From: Nitrosomonas sp. sh817 | Lineage (GTDB): Bacteria > Pseudomonadota > Gammaproteobacteria > Burkholderiales > Nitrosomonadaceae | Assembly: GCF_030908545.1 (NCBI RefSeq) | Contig: NZ_CP133083.1 | Span: 620,001 to 684,000, forward strand | Length of the DNA: 64,000 bases | Direction of reading: 5' to 3' | In this document: one piece after another, positions 18,310 through 27,566 of the stretch | Layout: the number at the start of each line of letters is the position of its first letter | How positions within the stretch are numbered: the stretch's first letter is position 1 | The notes under the pieces: generated by a model | Told to the model about the DNA's origin: nothing | Databases searched by the model: none | The model's input: only the letters and a program-made list of their open reading frames with translations | Translations under genes and position numbers: made by a program

Positions 18310-18636
18310 ATGCATCGGACATTTTTTGTTTTTGCGATCTTTATAACTTTGCTGTCGGGGTGTGTTACATCGAAAGAAATATTTCTTGCGGATGGAACCC
18401 GGGGCCATAACATCAACTGCAGCGGCGCCGGGAAGAACTATAGCAACTGCTTGGAAAAAGCCGGCGAGATCTGCGGTGCTCGCGGTTACCACATCCTCGA
18501 TCAGGCCGGCAACATTGTTTCATTTTCCGGAGCATTGCGCGAACTTAATGCCAGTCCAAGGACCGCTTCGGTCGGTTATATCTCTCAGTCGGGTTCGGTA
18601 ATTAATCGTAATTTATTGGTTAAATGCAAAGAATAG
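18310..18636 (+). CDS. Predicted small lipoprotein
   Basis: The 108-residue product has a signal peptide with lipobox LLSGC. The mature part (EIFLADGTRGHNINCSGAG, CLEKAGEICGARGYHIL) holds four further Cys. AAGGA precedes the ATG at 18310, which I prefer to the ATG at 18295. Small proteins of this kind ('CxGxGxxxxxCxxxAxxxCxxxGY') are widespread in proteobacteria without assigned function. Confidence 0.75.
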   Translation: MHRTFFVFAIFITLLSGCVTSKEIFLADGTRGHNINCSGAGKNYSNCLEKAGEICGARGYHILDQAGNIVSFSGALRELNASPRTASVGYISQSGSVINRNLLVKCKE

Positions 18637-18663
18637 CGTAACGTAGCGACCCTCTTGTTTTTG

Positions 18664-18693
18664 ACCGGCGGTGAAAATTAGCCGGTGTTTTTT
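18664..18693 (+). terminator. Rho-independent terminator after the lipoprotein gene
   Basis: ACCGGC at 18664-18669 pairs with GCCGGT at 18681-18686 and six T residues follow soon after. Confidence 0.7.
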
Positions 18694-18725
18694 CCAAGCA
18701 ATCACATAGATTTTCTGGTTTTTAC

Positions 18726-18757
18726 GGAACCGCGCTGGTGCGTATTGCGCTACGGTT
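18726..18757 (-). terminator. Hairpin overlapping the stop of the peptide transporter
   Basis: On the minus strand GAACCG pairs with CGGTTC across the transporter's TAG stop, with short GCGC/CGCG elements inside, followed by a T-poor tail. It may terminate transcription. Confidence 0.4.
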
Positions 18758-20273
18758 CTTGGTGCATCATTTTTTGCAGAGTCTTCGCGAGCGTGAACAA
18801 AATCAGCGATGCAACGCCGGACAAGATCACGAAGATCATGAAAAATTCGTACAAGCTGTTGATTTCAAAGCCTAGAAAAGCGGATGTTACACCTGAGGCA
18901 GGGTCGGGATACAAAGCGCTGAGAATACCAGCCAGCTTACTCGCGGCCGCCAGCGATAAAAACCACACGCCCATCAGCAATGATGCAAACTTGGCTGGCG
19001 CCAGTTTTACCACCATCGCCAAACCGATCGGTGACAGGCACAATTCCCCGATGGTGTGCAACAGATACAGGCTGAATAACCACATCATACTGACTTTGAC
19101 GGTTGGGTCCAGGTCTTTCACGCCGAAAGCGATCACCAAATAGCCTGTGGATAAAAACATAAGCCCAAGTGCATGTTTGGCGGGCGACGACGGTTCGATG
19201 TTGCGTTGTCCCAGGAACGTCCAGAGCATGGCAAACAGAGGCGCCAATACGACAATCAGCACGGCATTGATCGATTGAAAGAAACTCGCCGGTATTTCAA
19301 ACCCGGAAAACCTACGATCGGTTTGTTCAGCGGCAAAGAAAGTGAGCGACGCGCCGGCTTGTTCGAAGGCTGCCCAGAAAAAGATCACAAAAAAGGCCAG
19401 AATGTAAATCACCGCGATCCGTTGCTTTTCGATGGGTGTCAGCGTTTTGTCGGTAATGATCGCTGCCGGACCGGCAATGCTGACGGTGAAAATGCCGGAT
19501 CCAATGATGCCGGAGCCTGTCAGGAAATAAAAACCGCAGAATAATAGAATCGAGATGCAGACCCAAAGCAGTGCTTGCGGCCACTGCGGTTGAGATGCGG
19601 CGATGTGATTGTTGTTGGCCGCTTTTTTCTGCGGCGGCAGACCAATGCCGTCGCCGCCGGGCGTAACGAGATACCGGTTCTTGAGCAACTCAAACGATGC
19701 GATGCTGATGATCATGCCGATACCCGCGGCGAGAAAGCCCCATTTGAAATCGGCTGGGTTGCCGGTGTCGCCGAAGCCGCCGCACACCAACGGCGCGAAA
19801 AATGCGCCGAGGTTGATGCCCATGTAAAAAATGGTAAATGCGGCATCGACACGCTTGTCGCCCTCGGGATAAAGTTGTCCGACCATGGTCGAGATGTTCG
19901 GTTTGAAAAAGCCATTGCCGAAAATCAACAGTCCCAATCCGAGGAATAACAGCGGTTGTGCGACAGACAGATCATCGTAATTCGATGCCGACAGAAACAT
20001 GCAGAAATGGCCTGCCGCCATCAAGATGCCTCCGGCTAGGATGGACTTACGGTTGCCCCAGTAACGATCGGCGACATAACCGCCGATCAGTGGCGTCAGA
20101 TAAACCAAACCGATATAGCTGCCATAAATTTCCGAGGCGTATACTTTGTCGAACAGCAGCGCTTTGATCATGAACAAGGTAAAAATGGCGCGCATGCCGT
20201 AGTAGCTGAAGCGTTCCCACATTTCGGTGAAAAACAAAAGATACAAACCTTTCGGATGGCTTGTTGAATTCAT
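18750..20273 (-). CDS. Proton-dependent oligopeptide transporter (POT/PTR family)
   Basis: The 507-residue protein has 12-14 membrane segments. The POT signatures are ExxERFxYYG (EMWERFSYYGM near residue 18), GYVADRYWGNRK and FFKPNISTMVGQLYPEGD. It imports di- and tripeptides with protons across the inner membrane. Length is normal for DtpT-like transporters. A hydrophilic loop near residues 215-230 (LPPQKKAANNNH) is a typical species-specific insert. Confidence 0.93.
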   Translation of the reverse strand: MNSTSHPKGLYLLFFTEMWERFSYYGMRAIFTLFMIKALLFDKVYASEIYGSYIGLVYLTPLIGGYVADRYWGNRKSILAGGILMAAGHFCMFLSASNYDDLSVAQPLLFLGLGLLIFGNGFFKPNISTMVGQLYPEGDKRVDAAFTIFYMGINLGAFFAPLVCGGFGDTGNPADFKWGFLAAGIGMIISIASFELLKNRYLVTPGGDGIGLPPQKKAANNNHIAASQPQWPQALLWVCISILLFCGFYFLTGSGIIGSGIFTVSIAGPAAIITDKTLTPIEKQRIAVIYILAFFVIFFWAAFEQAGASLTFFAAEQTDRRFSGFEIPASFFQSINAVLIVVLAPLFAMLWTFLGQRNIEPSSPAKHALGLMFLSTGYLVIAFGVKDLDPTVKVSMMWLFSLYLLHTIGELCLSPIGLAMVVKLAPAKFASLLMGVWFLSLAAASKLAGILSALYPDPASGVTSAFLGFEINSLYEFFMIFVILSGVASLILFTLAKTLQKMMHQEP

Positions 20274-20426
20274 GGTTCTGATGAATGAATAAAGCGATCA
20301 AAAGCGCAGATACTATCTGAATTTTGCATTTCTTAGCCATGAAACTGGCGAAAACCGGTGAATATCAGTTAGCATGTGCAATAGCGATGGTAGTCGTTCA
20401 ATTCGTTAACTAATTAAGTGTTTGCC

Positions 20427-21158
20427 ATGCTGAGATCCGTTCATCATTTGCCGATCAAGATTCTGCCGCAGCCGGATGAAACGACTTGCGGCCCGACTTG
20501 TCTGCACGCCGTCTATAGCTACTGGGGCAGAAACGAGCCGCTGAACGATATCATTGCCCGCACGCGCAAGCTGGAAAGCGGTTCCGGCACGTTTGACGTG
20601 TTTCTGGCGTGCGATGCGCTGCGCAGCGGTTTTCAGGCGACCATTTATACCTACAATCTGATGGTGTTCGATCCGGTCTGGTTTGCCGCCGGTGTCGATA
20701 TCGCGCAACGGTTGCGGCAGCAAGCGGCGGCCAAGTCCGACCGCCGCTTGCGCTATGTCACCGAAGGCTATCTGGAGTTTCTGAGCCTTGGCGGACGGTT
20801 GCGGTTGCTGGATTTGTCGCATGCGCTGATTCACGGACTGCTGCGGCGCGGCGTCCCGGTATTGACCGGACTGAGCTCGACTTTTTTGTACCGGGTGGCG
20901 CGTGAACATGGCCCGGATGATACGCCGGATGATATCCGCGGAGTGCCTGCCGGTCATTTTGTGATCATTACCGGTTATGACCGCAACAAGCGCACGCTGC
21001 TGGTTGCCGATCCGTATGGCGCACAACAGGAATATTGGTGCAATATCGACCGGGTGATCAACGCCATTTTGCTCGGTATCGTGACGTATGACTCTAACTT
21101 GCTGGTGATTCATTCGCCGCAAACTGCCAAGCAACCATCCGGTTTGGAATTGCCATGA
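20427..21158 (+). CDS. Papain/C39-like peptidase of an amidoligase operon
   Basis: The 243-residue protein has the C39-type catalytic layout: DETTCGPTCLHAVYSYWG supplies the Cys, AGHFVIITGYDR the His, and VADPYGAQQEYW the Asp. No ABC-transporter part is fused, and there is no signal peptide, so it should act in the cytoplasm. Its stop overlaps the ATG of the ATP-grasp gene (ATGA). It may process the product made by the two ligases downstream, or cut a target protein so it can be tagged. The ATG at 20427 is preferred to an in-frame GTG at 20418. Confidence 0.82.
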   Translation: MLRSVHHLPIKILPQPDETTCGPTCLHAVYSYWGRNEPLNDIIARTRKLESGSGTFDVFLACDALRSGFQATIYTYNLMVFDPVWFAAGVDIAQRLRQQAAAKSDRRLRYVTEGYLEFLSLGGRLRLLDLSHALIHGLLRRGVPVLTGLSSTFLYRVAREHGPDDTPDDIRGVPAGHFVIITGYDRNKRTLLVADPYGAQQEYWCNIDRVINAILLGIVTYDSNLLVIHSPQTAKQPSGLELP

Positions 21159-22627
21159 GCAACTTGATTGTCGTCAGCAACGTGCAGCACTGGCCATTGA
21201 AGATTCCCGATGTGTCGGTGATTTCGGCCAAGGAGTATCTGACCGATCCGGCATACGGCGGGCACCTCCGCGCGCGCGTCTATAATCTGTGCAAATCGTA
21301 CCATTATCAAAGCATCGGTTATTACGTCTCGCTGCTTGCCGAGGCGCGAGGGCACAAGCCGTTGCCGCAAGTCAATGCGATCGAGGATATTCAGTCGCCG
21401 GGTCTGGTGAAACTGTTAACCGAAAATCTCGATGAGCTGGTGCAAAAATCGCTGGCGCCGATCAAATCGGAGCATTTTGATCTCAGCATTTATTTCGGGC
21501 GTAATATCGCGAAACACTACGATCCGCTCAGCCGGGAATTATTCAATCTGGTGCGCGCGCCGTTATTGCGCGCTTATTTCGACCGGCACGGCGAGGAATG
21601 GCGTATGCGCAGCCTCAAGGCGATTGCCGCCAGCGATATTCCGCCGCAGCATCAGGATTTTGTAGTACAGGCGGCGACCGATTATTTCTCCAAGCGTAAG
21701 CCGTGGTTGCATCCATTGATTGCGCCCCGCTACGATCTGGCGATCTTGCACGATCCGAGCGATCCGGAACCGCCATCCAACGCCAAGGCGATGAAGCATT
21801 TCGAGAAAGCCGCCGGGGAGCTGGGTATGCACGTGGAATTGATCACACGCTCGGATATGAGCCGTTTGGCGGAATTCGATGCACTGTTCATCCGCGATAC
21901 CACTTTTGTCAATCATTACACGTATCGCTTCTCCCGCCACGCCGCGGCGGAAGGATTGACAGTGATCGACGATCCGAATTCGATTCTGAAGTGTAACAAC
22001 AAGGTTTATCTGGCTGAATTACTGACCCGTCACCAGATTCCGATTCCAAGAACCGTCCTGGTGCACAAAGATAATCTGGAGCACATCATTCCGGCGCTGG
22101 CCTTGCCGTGTGTGCTGAAACAACCCGATAGCTCATTTTCGCTCGGTGTTGTCAAAGTTGCCTCGGAAACGGAATTGCGGCAAAAGGTTAAAGTGCTTCT
22201 GGAAAAATCGGAGTTGATCGTGGCGCAGGAATATTTGCCGACTGCATTCGATTGGCGGGTTGGTATCCTGGATCGCAAACCGTTATTCGTGTGCAAATAT
22301 TTTATGGCGCCCGGCCATTGGCAAATCATCAAGCATGGCGAGCAAGCGCAGGATTATGTCGAAGGCATGACGCAAGCGGTTGCGTTGCAAGAGGCGCCTG
22401 CAAAAGTAGTTAAAACCGCGTTGAAAGCGGCCAATCTGATCGGTGATGGTTTTTATGGCGTCGATCTGAAGCAAGTAGGGCGGCATTGCTACATCATCGA
22501 GATCAACGATAATCCGAATGTCGATGCTGGTAATGAAGACGGCATTCTAAAAGAAACGTTGTATCAGCAAATCATGGCGGTATTTTTGCGCCGCATCGAA
22601 GAACGCAAACAAGGAAACCGGCGGTGA
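21155..22627 (+). CDS. RimK-family ATP-grasp ligase
   Basis: The 490-residue protein has an N-terminal RimK-associated domain (RARVYNLCKSYHYQSIGYYV, LAEARGHKPLP) and a C-terminal ATP-grasp fold. In the latter, CVLKQPDSSFSLGVVKV is the ATP-binding loop, AQEYLPTAFDWRVGIL follows, and YIIEINDNPNVDAG holds the metal-binding Glu/Asn pair. ATP-grasp enzymes of this class join an amino acid to a carboxylate, as RimK adds glutamate to a protein. It is second in a four-gene set coupled by 4-base overlaps on both sides. Confidence 0.88.
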   Translation: MSNLIVVSNVQHWPLKIPDVSVISAKEYLTDPAYGGHLRARVYNLCKSYHYQSIGYYVSLLAEARGHKPLPQVNAIEDIQSPGLVKLLTENLDELVQKSLAPIKSEHFDLSIYFGRNIAKHYDPLSRELFNLVRAPLLRAYFDRHGEEWRMRSLKAIAASDIPPQHQDFVVQAATDYFSKRKPWLHPLIAPRYDLAILHDPSDPEPPSNAKAMKHFEKAAGELGMHVELITRSDMSRLAEFDALFIRDTTFVNHYTYRFSRHAAAEGLTVIDDPNSILKCNNKVYLAELLTRHQIPIPRTVLVHKDNLEHIIPALALPCVLKQPDSSFSLGVVKVASETELRQKVKVLLEKSELIVAQEYLPTAFDWRVGILDRKPLFVCKYFMAPGHWQIIKHGEQAQDYVEGMTQAVALQEAPAKVVKTALKAANLIGDGFYGVDLKQVGRHCYIIEINDNPNVDAGNEDGILKETLYQQIMAVFLRRIEERKQGNRR

Positions 22628-23877
22628 AATCGGCAATTCCGGCATTTTCCGGTTTTGGTATCGAGCTCGAATACATGATCGTCGACCGCGATACCTTGGC
22701 AGTATTGCCGATTGCCGACCGGTTGTTGCAGGTTTTGGCTGGACGCCAGGTATCCGAAGTTGAATGCGGCCGGTTGGCTTGGTCGAATGAATTGGCGTTG
22801 CACGTCATCGAGTTGAAAAATACCGACCCGGAAGCCGATCTCGAATCGTTACCGGCGCTTTTTCAAAGCGAGGTGTCCCGGATCAACGGTTTGCTCGAAA
22901 CCATGAATGCGCGCTTGATGCCTACTGCGATGCATCCGTGGATGAATCCGCGTATCGAAACTCGCTTGTGGCCGCACGATCATGCTGAGATTTATCGCAG
23001 TTACGACCGGATTTTCGATTGCAAACGCCATGGCTGGTCCAATCTTCAGAGTATGCACCTGAATCTGCCGTTTGCCGGGGATACTGAATTTGCCCGGCTG
23101 CACGCTGCGATTAGGCTGATCTTGCCGATCCTGCCAGCGTTGGCCGCCAGTTCACCCATCGCCGAAGGCCGCTTCAGCGGTTTTCTGGATTTCCGCATGG
23201 AAAATTACCGTACGCATCAAATGACGATTCCATCGACGATGGGGCAGGTGATTCCGGACACGATCCTTGACAGCGAGTCGTATCGGCAGCAAATTCTGTT
23301 GCCGATGTACCGGGAGATTGAAGCGTACGATCCGGATGGCGTGTTGCAGCAAGAGTGGCTCAATGTGCGTGCGGCAGTGGCGCGCTTTGTCCGCCATGCG
23401 ATCGAGATCCGCATCATTGATGTGCAAGAATGCCCTTACGCCAATCTGGCCATTGCCGAGATTGTGATCCACGTCGTGCGTGCGCTGTACCAGCAAGAAA
23501 CCGCGTCACTGACTGAGCAACAAGTGTTCGGAACCGATCGTCTGGTAACGATTTTGCACAGTTGTATCGAGCAAGCGGATCAAGCAATCATCGCCGACCA
23601 CGGTTATTTGTCATTGCTGGGATTTCCATCGGCGCAATGCACGGCAGGCGAACTATGGCAGCACTTGTTTACATCGCTGCTGCCGCTGCAAGTTCAGCAA
23701 TCCAGTGTTTGGCGAGAAGTGTTTACTGTGTTGTTGCAGCAAGGTCCGCTGGCACGGCGGATTTTGCGCGCAGCCGGACAGGATTTTAGCCGTGAGCATT
23801 TGGCCGCAGTGTATCGCGCGTTGTGCGATTGCTTGGAGGAAGGAAGATTGTTCTCCGGCGCCCAAGAAATTGCATGA
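22624..23877 (+). CDS. GCS2-family carboxylate-amine ligase
   Basis: This 417-residue protein starts with a GTG that overlaps the stop of the ATP-grasp gene (GTGA). It has the glutamate-cysteine ligase type 2 pattern: FGIELEYMIVDRDTL with the metal-binding Glu residues, MHPWMNPRIETRLWP, SMHLNLPFAGD and FRMENYRTHQM. YbdK and plant-type GCL share this fold. It forms a peptide bond between a carboxylate and an amine using ATP. With a second ligase and a hydrolase around it, it probably makes a small peptide or a protein tag, not glutathione. Confidence 0.85.
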   Translation: MKSAIPAFSGFGIELEYMIVDRDTLAVLPIADRLLQVLAGRQVSEVECGRLAWSNELALHVIELKNTDPEADLESLPALFQSEVSRINGLLETMNARLMPTAMHPWMNPRIETRLWPHDHAEIYRSYDRIFDCKRHGWSNLQSMHLNLPFAGDTEFARLHAAIRLILPILPALAASSPIAEGRFSGFLDFRMENYRTHQMTIPSTMGQVIPDTILDSESYRQQILLPMYREIEAYDPDGVLQQEWLNVRAAVARFVRHAIEIRIIDVQECPYANLAIAEIVIHVVRALYQQETASLTEQQVFGTDRLVTILHSCIEQADQAIIADHGYLSLLGFPSAQCTAGELWQHLFTSLLPLQVQQSSVWREVFTVLLQQGPLARRILRAAGQDFSREHLAAVYRALCDCLEEGRLFSGAQEIA

Positions 23878-24584
23878 TCGATCCAATTGCACCGATTTGC
23901 GTGATCGTCAGCTGCGAACACGGCGGCAACCGGATTTCTCCGGCTTATCAATCGTTTTTCCAAGGGCATGAGGCGCTGCTTGCCAGCCACCGCGGCTACG
24001 ATCCCGGCGCGTTGCTGATGGCGAAAGCAATCGCCAGGCAATTCGGCGCGCCGCTGTTTGCGGCGACCACCAGCCGATTGTTGATCGATCTCAACCGATC
24101 GGTAGGTCATCCGCAGTTGTTCTCGGAAATCACGCGGAATCTACCGGCAACTGCCAAGCAGCAAATCCTGGCACGCTATTACCGGCCGTACCGCGAGCGT
24201 GTCGAAACGGCGATTGCGGATGCGATTCAGCAAGGCCGGCGCGTGTTTCATCTGTCGTCGCACAGTTTTACGCCGCAACTGCACGGCAAAGTGCGGAAAG
24301 CTGACATCGGCCTGTTGTACGATCCCGCCAGCGAGTGGGAGTTATCGCTTTGCCGCCGTTGGCAGCGAAGTTTGAGACAAGAATTGCCTGGTTTGACGAT
24401 ACGCCGCAATTACCCCTACACCGGAACGGCAGACGGCTTCACCGCTTACCTGCGCCACCGGTTTGCGAGCGACCGGTATGCGGGAATAGAGCTGGAAGTC
24501 AATCAAAAGTATTTCCTCGATGACCGGAGAAAATGGCGGAGTTTGCGCCGTATAATTGCTGCAACGCTTTCCAAGATTTTTTGA
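23874..24584 (+). CDS. N-formylglutamate amidohydrolase-family protein
   Basis: The 236-residue product has VSCEHGGNRISPAYQ, where the Glu and His should bind zinc. It continues with HRGYDPGALLMAKAIA, TTSRLLIDLNRS and RVFHLSSHSFTP, the COG3741 layout. The ATG at 23874 overlaps the previous stop (ATGA). The namesake enzyme in histidine breakdown has this fold, but no other hut gene is near. In this operon it more likely cuts the amide made by the GCS2 or ATP-grasp ligase. Confidence 0.85.
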   Translation: MIDPIAPICVIVSCEHGGNRISPAYQSFFQGHEALLASHRGYDPGALLMAKAIARQFGAPLFAATTSRLLIDLNRSVGHPQLFSEITRNLPATAKQQILARYYRPYRERVETAIADAIQQGRRVFHLSSHSFTPQLHGKVRKADIGLLYDPASEWELSLCRRWQRSLRQELPGLTIRRNYPYTGTADGFTAYLRHRFASDRYAGIELEVNQKYFLDDRRKWRSLRRIIAATLSKIF

Positions 24585-24714
24585 CAACCACCGCGGTGTA
24601 GTTTGCGTAAAATCAAGCATTGTCATGGTTTTGATCGTATGATATCGAATAGCGTAAACGCTGGTGTTAATCCGTATTCAATGTTGCCGTGTCAATTATT
24701 TAGAAAATTCAATT

Positions 24715-25980
24715 ATGTCATTCAGTTTTAACGATTTCTACGAAGCTAACCGCCGTATCATCATCTGGCTGATTCTGATCAGTCTGCTGTGGATACTGAG
24801 TGACTTTTTCGGACTGATTTTCATTACTTTTGTACTCGCTTTCATTGCTTCGCCGCTGGTGCGGATGGGGCAGAACCGGTTCAAACTGCCGTATCGGCTG
24901 TCACTCACGCTGGTCTATATTCTTTTTCTAATCGTGGTGGGCAGTTTTTTCCGCTATGTGACGCCGAACGTGATCGGTGAAGCGAACCGGTTTTTGAATA
25001 ACTTCGATGAAGTGCAACAGAAACTAATCGAGCTGGAGCGCGATGTCGGCAGCAAATATCCCGGCATCGAGCGTTCATTGCACGGGTATATGCGCAGTTT
25101 GCTCGATGAGCACGCGCTGCGAATGATCGATAACGAACTGAATGTGTTTAAGAAAACGATCTATCTCGCCAGCGATGTCGATCCGGAACATGTGCTCGAG
25201 GAAGAACTCACCGAAGCGACGCAGGAAAAAATCCGGAAATACTTCGACAAGGAAGCCGAGCTGCTGATGAATTTTCTGGCGACCAAGCAAGTAGAAAAAG
25301 CCAGTGAACATTTTCCCAAGCTGATTAACCAGCTTTATACCGGGATCGGCACGGTGCTGCTGGCGCTGTTGTTCAGTTTCCTGATCCTGTTCGACAATAT
25401 TCGCCTTGGCGGCTTGATGAAAAGTCTGCACGATTCGCGCTTGCGCGATTTTTATCAGGAAACCGCGCAGCCGGTGATCCGCTTCGCTTACGTGGTCGGC
25501 CGTGCGATCCAGGCGCAAGCAATGATCGCCTGTGTTAATACCTTTTTGACATTGATCGGACTGATGATTCTGGGTATTCCATCGGTCGCTTTCCTGTCGT
25601 TGATCGTGTTCGTTTGCAGCTTCATTCCGGTACTCGGCGTGTTCATTTCGACGACGCCGATGGTACTGGTTGCGCTGAACACCGGCGGATTGATGCTGGC
25701 GCTGGCGGTGGTGCTGATGATCACTATCATTCATATCATCGAAGCCTACGGGCTGAACCCGCTGATCTACGGCAAGCATCTGAAACTGAATCCGGTGCTG
25801 GTGCTGATTATCCTGCTGGTGGCCTACCATACCGCCGGCATGTGGGGCATGGTGCTCGGCGTGCCGGTGGCGTATTACTTCATTCACGACGTATTCGGCG
25901 TGCCGCTGTGGGACGCGCGCCGGCTGGGGCCAACGCCGGTTAGGGCAGAAAGTGTGAGCTTATCTGACCGGCAGGATTGA
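24715..25980 (+). CDS. AI-2E / PerM-family membrane protein
   Basis: The 421-residue protein has about seven hydrophobic segments: an N-terminal pair, a soluble helical insert at residues 90-200, and a C-terminal group with SFIPVLGVFISTTPMVLVAL and EAYGLNPLIYGKHLKLNPV. This is the AI-2E transporter family (YdiK/PerM). Its members export small molecules or act in cation homeostasis; the substrate here is unknown. I chose the ATG at 24715, which starts the conserved sequence. Confidence 0.85.
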   Translation: MSFSFNDFYEANRRIIIWLILISLLWILSDFFGLIFITFVLAFIASPLVRMGQNRFKLPYRLSLTLVYILFLIVVGSFFRYVTPNVIGEANRFLNNFDEVQQKLIELERDVGSKYPGIERSLHGYMRSLLDEHALRMIDNELNVFKKTIYLASDVDPEHVLEEELTEATQEKIRKYFDKEAELLMNFLATKQVEKASEHFPKLINQLYTGIGTVLLALLFSFLILFDNIRLGGLMKSLHDSRLRDFYQETAQPVIRFAYVVGRAIQAQAMIACVNTFLTLIGLMILGIPSVAFLSLIVFVCSFIPVLGVFISTTPMVLVALNTGGLMLALAVVLMITIIHIIEAYGLNPLIYGKHLKLNPVLVLIILLVAYHTAGMWGMVLGVPVAYYFIHDVFGVPLWDARRLGPTPVRAESVSLSDRQD

Positions 25981-25991
25981 ATACCCTGCCG

Positions 25992-26142
25992 CTAGGGAAA
26001 CGCTGATTAATTCGGCGAACGAGATGAAGCACGAGGCGCACGGCACACAGCAACCGAGACATATCAACAAGATAGGCGAGGGAGCGAGTACCGCGCAACG
26101 AAGTGATTCGCTCGCATAGTCAATTAATCAGCATTTCCCTAG
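25992..26142. repeat. MITE-like repeat, full copy
   Basis: This 151-bp element begins CTAGGGAAACGCTGATTAAT and ends with the near-perfect reverse complement (ATTAATCAGCATTTCCCTAG, one mismatch in 20). It lies between the AI-2E gene and msrAB, only three bases after which the msrAB stop region begins. It has no coding capacity. Confidence 0.88.
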
Positions 26143-26145
26143 AGA

Positions 26146-27462
26146 TCAATCCGGAATAAATTTCAACACATTACCGTTGATGCAGTAACGCTTGTAGCTT
26201 GGCGGCGGGCCGTCGTCGAACACATGGCCGAGGTGGATGCCGGAACTGGCACTGCGTACTTCGATGCGCTGCATGCCGTGTGAATCGTCGTCATGAAACG
26301 TTACCGAGCCTTCGATGGGATCGAAGAAGCTGGGCCAGCCGGTACCGCTGTTAAACTTCGCTTGACTGAGAAAGAGCGGCGCCCCGGTGATCGGGTCGAC
26401 AAATTTTCCGGGGCGTTTTTCGTCCAGATTCGATGCGGTGAACGGTGGTTCGGTGCCTTGCTCGAACGCGATTTTCTGCTGTTCCGGTGTCAATAGCTGA
26501 AATCCCAGCCATTTCCAGAAGTTGGTTTTCTCCCCGTTATAACCGGTGTAACGGGCAACTTCCTTGCCATTCCTGAACAGTACGATGGTCGGTGTCGCAA
26601 ATAGCGGTTTTTCCAGCGCCCATCCGGTCGGCGGATTGATATTCATGGTCGCCACCACCGGTACTTCCGCTTGCCAGTTGTCGAGCACTTCCTGATCGAA
26701 CAGCTTGCAGTATTCGCAATGTTCCGCCTCGAAAATCACCAGTTGCTGTGCAAAATTTAAATCTTTGCCGTCCAGCGGTTTCATCAATTCGGGATTCAAG
26801 GCGGCGCTTTGTATCGTTTGCCCGCTGGATGCCGGGTATTTCACGCCCGTGCCGCCCAGGCCGCAATAACCGTTCGGGTTTTTCTGCAAGTAATCCTGAT
26901 GGTATTCCTCGGCGGTGATGTAATTCCTCAAAGGCAGGACTTCAGTCGTGATTGCACCGTATCCGGCGGCACTAAGCACTTGCTGGTATGTTTTCTGTGT
27001 TAATAGCGCCAGCGCTTTCTGCGTTTCATCGTGATAATAAATCGCGCTGCGGTAATTGCTGCCGACATCGTTGCCCTGGCGGTCGCCTTGAGTCGGATTG
27101 TGATTCTCCCAGAACTTCGCCAGCACTGTTTCCAATGCTACTTGCGCAGGATCGAAAGTCACCTTGATCACCTCGGCATGATTGCGCGCCGTAGTCCGGC
27201 CCGCCAGCAACATCCGCTCATGATTCAGAATCTGCTGATACCCCACGCCGGGAATATCCCCGCCAGCATAGCCGCTCTCGACATCAAGCACCCCCGGAAT
27301 CTCGCTCATGCGTTTTTCCGCGCCCCAAAAACACCCCATACCGAGGACGATGTAATCGGTTTTGATAGTGTTAGTTTGATTGGTGGGCGTCACGTTTTTC
27401 TCCATTGCAAAGGCTGTCAGAGCACATAATAAACCGGCGATTGCCGCAATAGTCTTTTTCAT
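26146..27462 (-). CDS. msrAB: Exported methionine sulfoxide reductase, MsrA-thioredoxin-MsrB fusion
   Basis: The 438-residue protein has a signal peptide, so it acts in the periplasm. MsrA (residues about 30-190) has the catalytic GMGCFWGAE. A thioredoxin-like domain (about 225-320) has the redox CEYC (EAEHCEYCKLFDQ). MsrB (about 325-438) has NSGTGWPSFF, LGHVFDDGP and the catalytic Cys in RYCINGNV. The zinc-binding Cys pairs of many MsrB are absent. The domain order differs from Neisseria PilB, where thioredoxin comes first. It repairs oxidised Met residues in exported proteins. Confidence 0.9.
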   Translation of the reverse strand: MKKTIAAIAGLLCALTAFAMEKNVTPTNQTNTIKTDYIVLGMGCFWGAEKRMSEIPGVLDVESGYAGGDIPGVGYQQILNHERMLLAGRTTARNHAEVIKVTFDPAQVALETVLAKFWENHNPTQGDRQGNDVGSNYRSAIYYHDETQKALALLTQKTYQQVLSAAGYGAITTEVLPLRNYITAEEYHQDYLQKNPNGYCGLGGTGVKYPASSGQTIQSAALNPELMKPLDGKDLNFAQQLVIFEAEHCEYCKLFDQEVLDNWQAEVPVVATMNINPPTGWALEKPLFATPTIVLFRNGKEVARYTGYNGEKTNFWKWLGFQLLTPEQQKIAFEQGTEPPFTASNLDEKRPGKFVDPITGAPLFLSQAKFNSGTGWPSFFDPIEGSVTFHDDDSHGMQRIEVRSASSGIHLGHVFDDGPPPSYKRYCINGNVLKFIPD

Positions 27463-27566
27463 GATGAATCTCTAAGTTAAAATCTTGATGCACGTTACAG
27501 TACAGGAATTTTTCGGAGATTATATGATTGAAAAGATATTGGCTGATAACTTGGGTTGGTTCAAAT

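Noticed and set aside
25075-25887. A 270-residue minus-strand frame opposite the AI-2E gene
   Set aside because: His/Gln-rich low-complexity translation typical of the antisense of a membrane-protein gene.
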